This document shows positions 25,340 through 31,927 of a stretch of DNA of 47,241 nucleotides, piece after piece. Each line of letters begins with the position of its first letter. Positions within the stretch are counted from its first letter, which is position 1. The notes under the pieces are model-generated. The model was not told the DNA's origin, ran no database searches, and saw only the letters and a list, made by a program, of their open reading frames with translations. This DNA comes from a virus, in the IMG/VR virus record IMGVR_UViG_3300038557_000041, positions 1-47,241 of that record. One strand, 5' to 3'. The position numbers and the translations under genes are program-made.

Positions 25340-25981
25340 ATGCGCCTCGAGGCCGCTCTGCTCGGCAATCTTGAAGAGGTGATGGCCGCCGAGCTAGACG
25401 CTGGCGCGCGTGCGGTCACCACCGGCACGCGGTCGACAGTCGATGTGGTGAAGAACCTGCTGCGGTCGCAGACCATGGCGGCGTTCGGGTCGCAGCAGTT
25501 GGCAAACACCTGGCGCGGCGTTGCCTATCCGAAGGGTGGCAAGGTCAGCCTTGGCGCCGCGGGCACGGTGTTCTCGAATGCGCCGCACATCGTCGAGGCG
25601 TTCAGCGCTTCGACCACGATCCGCAGCAAGTCGGGTTTCTTCCTCGCCATCCCTTCGCCTGAGGCGATGACGATGCGCGGTAGTCGAAAGGAACGACCGA
25701 CGCCGGACAGCGTCGAGCGCCGGCTCGGGCTCAAGCTGCAGTTCGTCTATCGCCCTGGCAAGGCCTCGCTGTTGGTGGCGGACCTTCGGCGCCGGACCGG
25801 CAAGCGTGGCGGGTTTGCCGCGCCTTCGGCGCGCACCCGCACCACGGAATCGGTGGTGCTGTTCTTTCTCGTGCCGTTCGTCCGGTTGAAGCAGGTCTTC
25901 GACATGGAGGCGACGGAGAGCCGTGCGCTGGACGACCTCGCGCGCAACATCCTGGCGGAGTGGAACCGTGACCGTTCTTAA
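25340..25981 (+). CDS. Minor tail protein, gpZ-like (DUF6441-like)
   Basis: A 213-residue protein (MRLEAALLGNLEEVMAAELDAGARAV) with an N-terminal helix, ANTWRGVAYPKGGKVSLG and HIVEAFSASTTIRSKSG in the middle, and a C-terminal LVPFVRLKQVFDMEA, a segment common in alphaproteobacterial DUF6441-type or HK97 gp10/lambda Z-type proteins. These cap the tail end that meets the head. The name comes from synteny and recalled pattern; moderate certainty. It overlaps the next gene by 14 bases. Confidence 0.6.
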   Translation: MRLEAALLGNLEEVMAAELDAGARAVTTGTRSTVDVVKNLLRSQTMAAFGSQQLANTWRGVAYPKGGKVSLGAAGTVFSNAPHIVEAFSASTTIRSKSGFFLAIPSPEAMTMRGSRKERPTPDSVERRLGLKLQFVYRPGKASLLVADLRRRTGKRGGFAAPSARTRTTESVVLFFLVPFVRLKQVFDMEATESRALDDLARNILAEWNRDRS

Positions 25982-26390
25982 GCGCGAACAGATCCTCGCC
26001 GCCCTGGCGATCGCGCTCGGCAACATGCCGCGCAACATCCCGCTCGGCGACATCAGGCCGACGATGCCACACAAGGCGCTGCACGATGGCGACGCCGAGC
26101 TGGTCGAGGAGTTTATCAATCCGCCGGTCTACGAGTGGACCATTCGGCCGGTGATGTTCTTCGTCGTCGCCTGGCCGGAACAGACCTCGCCGGACGCCGC
26201 GCTTGCCGCATTGATCGAGGCCGCAGCGACAACACTCGACGGCATCGTTGACCAGCTTGGCGGGCTGGTGACGGACATCCGGCCACAGGCCCCCAACTTC
26301 GCGCCGCAGTCCCTCTGGGGCGCGGCGAACATGAAGGGCGCAGAGGTGGCCGTCGAAATCGACTACTGGTCCGAGAGTTCGCTCGGCTAA
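25968..26390 (+). CDS. Tail terminator-like protein, gpU position
   Basis: A 140-residue protein read from GTG 25968 (MTVLKREQILAALAIALGNM), seven bases after GGAG. It has an N-terminal helix, strands around YEWTIRPVMFFVVAW and VAVEIDYW, and a middle helix (DAALAALIEAAATTLDGIV), the alpha-beta pattern of tail terminator proteins. The place between the Z-like and tail tube genes fits lambda gpU. A frame open from 25923 has an Arg/Trp-rich, improbable N-terminus. Confidence 0.6.
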   Translation: MTVLKREQILAALAIALGNMPRNIPLGDIRPTMPHKALHDGDAELVEEFINPPVYEWTIRPVMFFVVAWPEQTSPDAALAALIEAAATTLDGIVDQLGGLVTDIRPQAPNFAPQSLWGAANMKGAEVAVEIDYWSESSLG

Positions 26391-26414
26391 CCCTTACCCC
26401 ATCGGAGAACCGCT

Positions 26415-27386
26415 ATGGCCAAGCCGCGCGCGCAGGGCGCCGACGTCGTTACGCTCATTGCCAAGGAATCTGTCTACGGCACGCCGCCTGCCGGCAACTG
26501 GCGCCGCATGCCGTTGCGCTCGGACGATGTTAGCGCCGCGCAGGGGCTCGAGGATGATCCGACCTGGAACCTGCCGACCGCCGACGACGGCGATCCGTCG
26601 TCAGCGGCCATGACCGTAGCCGGCGACATGGTGTTCCCGATGGACGTGCGCGGCCTCGGCGTGTTGATGACCATGGCGCTCGGTGCGTCGACGGTCGTCG
26701 AGACGACGCCGGATGTGCTCTGGACCCATACCTGGAAGTCGGGGGGCGACCTCTTCACCTATTCGAAGCAGGTCGGCCATCCGAAGCTGACGACGCCGAA
26801 GTATCGTACCCAAGCGGGGCTGAAGTCGAACGGATTCAGCTTCCCGATGGCGCGGAACGGCCGGGCGCTGCTCACCATGCCGTTCATCGCCCAGGGCGAA
26901 ATCAAGGACGTCGCCAGCCGAGACCCCACCCCCGATGCCTACGCGTACCTGCCGTTCGACAACGCGACGGGCGGAGTGAAGATCGACGGGGTGGTGCTCG
27001 CCAGCCTTACCGGCATGCAACTGAACTTCTCGAACTCACTCGAAGCCGTCGAGACGATCCGCGAAGACATGAAGATCGATGGTGCCGACGAGACGCGCCG
27101 CACCTGCTCCGGAACCGCAAATTTGCGGTTCGGCAGCGACGAGACGATCGACGACCTGGTTGACGACAAAACGCCGTGCGAGCTGACATTCTCGTTCAAG
27201 CTGCAGGCTCAGCCGACCTGGACGTTCATCGTCACCCTGCACCGTGTGTTCTTCGAAAAGACCAAGCAGTCGATCGGCGGTCCGGGCGGCATCGAACAGC
27301 CAACGGCGTTCCGCGCTGCCTACGACGAGACAGCCGGCTGCATGATGACGGTGACGCTCGCCAACGACGTCGAAACCTACAACTAG
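26415..27386 (+). CDS. Major tail tube protein (gpV-like)
   Basis: A 323-residue protein with the phage_tube_2-type pattern: the N-terminal AKESVYGTPPAGNWRRMPLR, central TYSKQVGHPKLTTPKYRTQA and KSNGFSFPMARNG, and a beta-rich C-terminal domain ending CMMTVTLANDVETYN. It polymerises into the non-contractile tail tube. It sits just before the tail chaperone. A 20-bp palindrome (27112-27131) lies in the gene and is translated in part as Ala-Asn-Leu-Arg, so the CGCAAATTTGCG motif is tolerated in a structural protein. Confidence 0.87.
   Translation: MAKPRAQGADVVTLIAKESVYGTPPAGNWRRMPLRSDDVSAAQGLEDDPTWNLPTADDGDPSSAAMTVAGDMVFPMDVRGLGVLMTMALGASTVVETTPDVLWTHTWKSGGDLFTYSKQVGHPKLTTPKYRTQAGLKSNGFSFPMARNGRALLTMPFIAQGEIKDVASRDPTPDAYAYLPFDNATGGVKIDGVVLASLTGMQLNFSNSLEAVETIREDMKIDGADETRRTCSGTANLRFGSDETIDDLVDDKTPCELTFSFKLQAQPTWTFIVTLHRVFFEKTKQSIGGPGGIEQPTAFRAAYDETAGCMMTVTLANDVETYN
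27115..27128. repeat. Palindrome CCGCAAATTTGCGG, copy 3
   Basis: The 14-bp motif is here extended to a perfect 20-bp palindrome, GAACCGCAAATTTGCGGTTC (27112-27131), inside the tail tube gene and read as Ala-Asn-Leu-Arg. Confidence 0.9.
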
Positions 27387-27398
27387 GACTGGCTCGGC

Positions 27399-27818
27399 AT
27401 GTTGAAGCTCTACAAGCCAAGCGCTCCCAGGTGGGTGGAGTTGCCGGCCGGCGGCGCGCTGTTGTGCGTGCCGGTCTCCACGCCGTTGGCCTATGCCGCT
27501 CGGGCGCGAGCCGATGCACTGCTGGTTGAACTGCAGTCGGCTGGCGAGGTGGTGACGAAGGCTGGCGGACACATCGTCGATGTACCGGACCTCAGCACAC
27601 CAGAAGGGCTCGCCGGCACCCGGCAGTCGTTGTTCGTAGTGTCGCTCGCCGAGCTGGCGGCCACCGACTGGCGTGGCGTTGGTGACGACGATGGTGCGCC
27701 GCTGAAGTTCGATGCTGGCCACATGGCAGGGCTGATGGCTCATCCCGGCGTCGCCGACGCGTTTCAGGCGGACTACCTCAGCCCGGTCTACTCGGTGATA
27801 TCCGAGGGAAACGCCTAA
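27399..27818 (+). CDS. Tail assembly chaperone (gpG-like)
   Basis: A 139-residue protein (MLKLYKPSAPRWVELPAGGALL), mostly helical after a beta start, located between the tail tube and tape measure genes exactly where lambda gpG lies. It coats the tape measure protein and recruits tube subunits. Its last codons are GAG GGA AAC GCC TAA, which include the slippery heptamer G GGA AAC followed by a stem-loop, so a fraction of ribosomes should shift to -1 and make a G-T type fusion. The short form ends SEGNA. Confidence 0.82.
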   Translation: MLKLYKPSAPRWVELPAGGALLCVPVSTPLAYAARARADALLVELQSAGEVVTKAGGHIVDVPDLSTPEGLAGTRQSLFVVSLAELAATDWRGVGDDDGAPLKFDAGHMAGLMAHPGVADAFQADYLSPVYSVISEGNA

Positions 27819-27851
27819 CGGCCCTTGCCGATTGGCACTTTGGCAAGGGCC
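27806..27851 (+). promoter_or_regulatory. Programmed -1 frameshift element
   Basis: Slippery heptamer GGGAAAC at 27806-27812 in the X XXY YYZ phase of the chaperone frame, a 7-base spacer (27813-27819, containing the chaperone stop), and a perfect 10-bp stem GGCCCTTGCC (27820-27829) with 27842-27851 and a 12-base loop. Lambda uses GGGAAAG at the same place in G. Confidence 0.8.
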
Positions 27852-27960
27852 GGGGCCGAACCTACTGCGACGGGTGCGAGGCGGCTGGAGCCGCCTGCGC
27901 CACCACCACACCCAAGGACTGCGTCTACCACCAACAGGCCCGCGACCGGACGCCGGTCGC
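27813..27960 (+). other. -1 frame extension of tail chaperone (gpT-like)
   Basis: After a -1 shift at 27806 the frame stays open and reads GKRLTALADWHFGKGRG, then a segment with cysteines in TYCDGCEAAGAAC and KDCVYHQQA, up to about RDRTPVAW. This looks like real protein, unlike the other two frames here. No stop occurs in this frame before the tape measure, which shares it; the downstream similarity seems to jump to another frame at 27961. The C-terminal limit of the fusion is therefore uncertain. Confidence 0.5.
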
Positions 27961-28170
27961 ATGGCCTGGTCGCTGTTCCTTGACGACGCATGGCGAGTGC
28001 GGGTGCTCGGCATGGGCTTCGTCGCCGGCGTCGATACGAGCCGCGCCGAGGCGCGGCTCGAAGCGGCCGGCGTCGATCGGGAGGTCGCAGAGGATCTCCT
28101 GTCGGCCTGCGAGCTGGGATTCTTCACCGCGGCGAATGAGAAGGACGATGTCGATGGCGCCAAAGAGTAG
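27961..28170 (+). CDS. DUF1799-like small tail protein (possibly part of GT)
   Basis: A 69-residue reading starting MAWSLFLDDAWRVRVLGMGFV, with helices SRAEARLEAAGVDREVAEDL and LSACELGFFTAANE, reminiscent of DUF1799-type proteins found between the tail chaperone and tape measure in many phages. No Shine-Dalgarno precedes the ATG. The upstream -1 frame ends with TPVAW just where this frame reads MAWSLFLDD, so the two may be one protein joined by a second shift, or by an indel in the sequence. It overlaps the tape measure start by 17 bases. Confidence 0.5.
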   Translation: MAWSLFLDDAWRVRVLGMGFVAGVDTSRAEARLEAAGVDREVAEDLLSACELGFFTAANEKDDVDGAKE

Positions 28171-30229
28171 GGAAGTCGGCATCCGTCTCAGCGTCAAGGA
28201 TGCCGAGGTGGCCAAGCGCGCCCTTGCTGCCTTCGGTACGGATGGGCAGGCCGCCCTGAAGCGGATCGAGAATGCGGGCAAGCCGGCCTCAGTGTCACTG
28301 CACGCGCTGAACGCGGCGACGGGTGGCGCCCGGGCCGCGATCAGCGGGTTCGTCTCCGGTGCTGTTGCGGGCATCGTGCCGATCCTGAGTTTGTCGGCGG
28401 CGATCAGCAGTACTCGGGCGGCGCTCGAGAAGTTCGGAGCGATTGCTGACCAGTCGAAACGGTCGGGGCTAGACACCGAGTTCTTCCAGGGTATCGCGCA
28501 GCAGGCGAAGCTTGCGGGCATCGAGGTCGGAACGACGGCCGCCGCACTTGCAACCTTCGCGCAGAACTCCGGCCTCGCCGCTGAAGGCCGAGGCCGGATG
28601 GTCACCACGCTCAAGGCGCTCAATCCTGAGCTGCTGCGCAACATCCAGCTGGCGACCACGCAGGAGGAGCGGGTTCGGCTCGCAGCCGATGCGATCAACG
28701 CCGCCACCTCGGCTGCCGAGAAGGCGGCGCTCTCGGGCGCCCTGTTCCAGAACAAGGACCTCGCTGCCGCATTCGAGGGTGGCGCGGCTGCCCTCGATGA
28801 CTTCGTGCGCAAGGGACGTGAACTGGGGCTGATCGTCGATCGGGACGTCATCGCTCGCGCCGACGAGCTGGGAGACTCGCTCGATACGGCGTCAGAGATC
28901 ATCGACAACAACCTGAAGCAGGCATTGCTGAACCTCGCGCCGGGGCTCGCCAACTTCGCCGGCTGGGTTGCGATCATTTCCGCCAACATCCGCGACATGG
29001 TGGATGCGACCAAGGCCCTCGAAGATCGCTCGAGTGCAACGCTCAACAACCAGTTGCGCGATCTCGGCATCGCCGACGTCGGGCTGGAGAACCGCGCGAT
29101 CGACGTGCAGGGTCGGCTCAACAATCCGAGCCTGCTCGATCAGTTGAACCGCGGCGCGCTCGAAGCCGAGCTTGCAAAGATCAAGGCGGAGCGCGAGGCC
29201 AACCAGGCGCAGCAGAAGGCGATCCTCGACCAGCTCGCGACGCGGACACCCGTCGAACCCGTGGTGCCGCTCGACACGCCCGACCTGCCGACGTCCGACG
29301 AGGCGAAGGCGGCGATCAAGGAAGCCGAGGCGCTAACCAAGCGACTGCGGACCGCGACCGAGGAATATGCCGCGACGATCGCCGACCTCGGCCAGAAGCA
29401 AGCGGCGGGGCTGATCTCGCAGGAAACCTACAACCGGGCCGCCGGCGAGGCGGCGCTGAAGTTTGCTGCGGCAGCCGATGGCAGCGACGCCTACGCCGAG
29501 GCGCTCGCGCGCCTCGACCAGGCGAAGGCGGCCGGCATCATCACCGAAAAGCAGTACACCGATGCCGTGGAGAGCCTGACCAAGCGGCGGCTGATCGCGC
29601 AGAACGATTGGGTTGCCGGTGTGCAACTGGGGCTGATGCAGATCGCCGATGGCGCCGACGAGGTGACCAGTTCAGTAGCGCAGGCAGTGAGCGGCTGGGC
29701 CGAGAGCCTTGGCACTCAGGTCGGCGACGTGTTCCGCACCGGCAAGTTCGCCTGGCAGGATTTGGTGAAGACCATGCTGGCTGACATAGCGAAGCTCGCG
29801 ACGCAGCAGTTCATCACCAAGCCCCTGGCAGGGCTTCTCGGCAGCGTGTTTGGCGGGCTGCTCGGTGGTGGCGGCGGGCTCACACCGCAGCCAGTCACCA
29901 ATATCGGTTTCGGCAGCTACGGCAGTTTCGACACCGGCGGCTGGACAGGCGACGGCAACCCTGCCGATCCGGCAGGCATGGTTCACCGCAAAGAGTTCGT
30001 GGTGAAGGCTGGCCCCGCCGCCCGGTACCGCAGCGCACTAGAGGCCATCAACGAGGGGCGGTCCCTTGCGGGCGGCGGCGCTATCACGTTGGCGCCAACT
30101 TACAATGTCGACGGCTCCAGCCTGTCGCCGGGGCAACTGCTCGCCGTGCTCGACCAGCACAGCTCGATGCTGCTCGACCGTGTGTCGGGGATCGTAAAAC
30201 GTGACGTGAAGAACGGGGTGTTCAATTGA
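28154..30229 (+). CDS. Tape measure protein
   Basis: A 691-residue tape measure beginning MAPKSREVGIRLSVKDAEVAK; AAGGA eight bases upstream favours ATG 28154 over 28148. It is helical throughout, with a hydrophobic section near residues 55-85 (ISGFVSGAVAGIVPILSLSAAIS, split: ISGFVSGAVAGI and VPILSLSAAIS), long Ala-rich coiled coil, repeated ADG/QAKAAGIITEKQ-type segments, and a Gly-rich end (LLGGGGGLTPQ, FDTGGWTGDG, GMVHRKEFVVKAGPAARY) typical of tape measures. It sets tail length and helps DNA cross the membrane. The frame is open upstream to the frameshift site, so a fused reading is formally possible. Confidence 0.9.
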   Translation: MAPKSREVGIRLSVKDAEVAKRALAAFGTDGQAALKRIENAGKPASVSLHALNAATGGARAAISGFVSGAVAGIVPILSLSAAISSTRAALEKFGAIADQSKRSGLDTEFFQGIAQQAKLAGIEVGTTAAALATFAQNSGLAAEGRGRMVTTLKALNPELLRNIQLATTQEERVRLAADAINAATSAAEKAALSGALFQNKDLAAAFEGGAAALDDFVRKGRELGLIVDRDVIARADELGDSLDTASEIIDNNLKQALLNLAPGLANFAGWVAIISANIRDMVDATKALEDRSSATLNNQLRDLGIADVGLENRAIDVQGRLNNPSLLDQLNRGALEAELAKIKAEREANQAQQKAILDQLATRTPVEPVVPLDTPDLPTSDEAKAAIKEAEALTKRLRTATEEYAATIADLGQKQAAGLISQETYNRAAGEAALKFAAAADGSDAYAEALARLDQAKAAGIITEKQYTDAVESLTKRRLIAQNDWVAGVQLGLMQIADGADEVTSSVAQAVSGWAESLGTQVGDVFRTGKFAWQDLVKTMLADIAKLATQQFITKPLAGLLGSVFGGLLGGGGGLTPQPVTNIGFGSYGSFDTGGWTGDGNPADPAGMVHRKEFVVKAGPAARYRSALEAINEGRSLAGGGAITLAPTYNVDGSSLSPGQLLAVLDQHSSMLLDRVSGIVKRDVKNGVFN

Positions 30230-30846
30230 GCTTTCCGAGCGGCCTGCTGTCGATCGACTTCGCCCCGTTCTTCCCGGTCGAGGAAGCGCGCGACGATGGC
30301 GGCAACGTGTGGGAGACGCGCGATGCCGACGCCTATTGGCAGGGCCGCGGCACCACCGGTAAGCTCAATTTCGACCGGCTGCAGGACTGGGATGGCTTCA
30401 TGCTCGACGCCATGCTCAATCGCAGGGTGATCGAGTTTATCGATCCGATCTACCGCTTCCCTGCCCATTACAGGAACTCGCCTCTGCCGGGCGGCTTCAG
30501 TGGGACCGGCCAGGTGGCAAGCCTGCTCGATCCGTTGAACCCCGCAGTGCAGGGCTTGCCGGTGGGCATGGTGTTGAAACGCGGCGACCGGATCGGCTTT
30601 GCCGACAGCAACAACAAGACCTGCCACGTCATCACCGCCAACCTGGTGGTGAGCACTAATGTGGCGCAGCCGATCCCCGTCGTGCCGCCGGTGCTGCCGA
30701 ATGTGTTCGGCCCTGGCGATGAGGTGATGCTTGTCGACCCGGTGCTGCGATTGAACATCGAGCCGAACAGCTGGTCGGCGCCTCGACGGGCTCGACAGGA
30801 CACGGTCGGCACGTTCTCGGTGATCGAGGCGAGTATCGTCACGTGA
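30226..30846 (+). CDS. Distal tail protein-like
   Basis: A 206-residue protein with a TTG start overlapping the tape measure stop (TTGA). It begins MSFPSGLLSIDFAPFFPVEE and continues with a conserved-looking WETRDADAYWQGRGTTGKLNF segment and a beta-rich C-terminal half. Position right after the tape measure indicates a tail-tip component of the distal tail or DUF2460-like kind, lambda gpM/gpL region. The specific family is not certain. Confidence 0.65.
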   Translation: MSFPSGLLSIDFAPFFPVEEARDDGGNVWETRDADAYWQGRGTTGKLNFDRLQDWDGFMLDAMLNRRVIEFIDPIYRFPAHYRNSPLPGGFSGTGQVASLLDPLNPAVQGLPVGMVLKRGDRIGFADSNNKTCHVITANLVVSTNVAQPIPVVPPVLPNVFGPGDEVMLVDPVLRLNIEPNSWSAPRRARQDTVGTFSVIEASIVT

Positions 30847-31460
30847 AGAACTACGGTGCCGAGATCGAGGCGCAGCTCGCAGCCGGCAGGCTTCGCCGCC
30901 GCCTCGCCGTCCGCTTCGACCTTCCATCCGGGCAATATGGCTTCATCACCGGCTTTCGCGGCAACATCACCCACGAGGGAACGCTCTACGTGGGGTCCGG
31001 CGGTCTGATCGAGATCACCCAGCCCGAAGCCAAGATGTCGGCTGAGGCGACTGAGGTGACCGTCTCGCTGGCTTCGCATCGCCGGATCAATGGCGAGGTG
31101 GTGCAGCTGTTCGAGCCGCACCTGCTCGACACGATCGAGGACGAAGTCTGGTTCATGCAGCCGGCCGTGGTGCAGCGGTTCTGGTTCAACGCCGGCCGGC
31201 AGCTCGAGGACGTGGAGCAGCTGCACCTGCGGGCGATCTTCTCGATCGAGCACAAGAAAGCACGGACCGGCCGCCGGATTGAAGGGCGGCTAATGGCGCC
31301 ATCGGCGTTCGCCAAGGTGTTCGAGGCGAAGCCGAACGGGCCCGACCTGCAGAAGCAGATCGACCCGACCGACACGAGCTATGACGACATCCTGACGGCG
31401 CTAAGCGACCCGATCTACTGGGGTCGCGAAGACCCCAAGGCCAAATCCGGCAAGAGGTAG
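30843..31460 (+). CDS. Tail tip protein, DUF2163/BR0599-like
   Basis: A 205-residue protein, GTG start overlapping the previous stop (GTGA). The sequence MKNYGAEIEAQLAAGRLRRRLAVRFDL, then VTVSLASHRRINGEVVQLF and the C-terminal DPTDTSYDDILTALSDPIYWG fits the DUF2163 / phage BR0599 family, which lies next to the NlpC/P60-like protein in many gene-transfer-agent-like and lambda-like tails. It is likely a baseplate hub part. Confidence 0.7.
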   Translation: MKNYGAEIEAQLAAGRLRRRLAVRFDLPSGQYGFITGFRGNITHEGTLYVGSGGLIEITQPEAKMSAEATEVTVSLASHRRINGEVVQLFEPHLLDTIEDEVWFMQPAVVQRFWFNAGRQLEDVEQLHLRAIFSIEHKKARTGRRIEGRLMAPSAFAKVFEAKPNGPDLQKQIDPTDTSYDDILTALSDPIYWGREDPKAKSGKR

Positions 31461-31465
31461 ACCCC

Positions 31466-31924
31466 GTGACCGACGTGACGAAACCGACCCGGCTTCGGGG
31501 CTGGGAGCTGGCGCTTGCCGACGTGGTGGCGAACCATGCCGGCCTGCCTTTCGAATGGGGGCGCTCCGACTGCCTGACGCTGGTCGCCGATGTGGCGCTC
31601 GCCCTCACCGGCGATGACCCGTTGGCGACCTTCCGGGGGCGCTACACGACCGCACGAGGTGCCAAGCGCCTGATGACGGGCGCGGGCTTTACTGGCCTGC
31701 CTGAGGCCCTTGCCGGCTCGTTCGAGGAGGTGGCGCCGGCGATGGCGCGCCGCGGCGATTGCGGCCTGGTGGAAACGATGGTGCGCGGCAAGGTGGTGCT
31801 GGCGGCGGTTGTTGTGACGGGGCCCAACGTAGTGGGCAAATCCGCGCCCTCTCGCAAGGGCGGTACCGGGCTGACGACGCTCGGCCGCGACCGGTTGGTT
31901 CGCGCTTACCGGATCGGGTGGTAG
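31466..31924 (+). CDS. Tail-associated NlpC/P60-like protein (DUF6950-like)
   Basis: A 152-residue protein read from GTG 31466 (MTDVTKPTRLRGWELALADVV). LPFEWGRSDCLTLVADVAL carries the catalytic-type cysteine (S-D-C at the start of a helix) of NlpC/P60 peptidases; RRGDCGLVET and VVTGPNVVG may follow as strands. The expected histidine is not obvious, so the fold may be present without activity. Such proteins (lambda gpK region) may open peptidoglycan at infection or help tip assembly. Confidence 0.7.
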   Translation: MTDVTKPTRLRGWELALADVVANHAGLPFEWGRSDCLTLVADVALALTGDDPLATFRGRYTTARGAKRLMTGAGFTGLPEALAGSFEEVAPAMARRGDCGLVETMVRGKVVLAAVVVTGPNVVGKSAPSRKGGTGLTTLGRDRLVRAYRIGW

Positions 31925-31927
31925 CCG

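Noticed and set aside
27980-28153. Tape measure start at the upstream TTG
   Set aside because: The N-terminal residues would be Arg/Ser-rich and overlap the DUF1799-like frame; ATG 28154 has a well-placed AAGGA.
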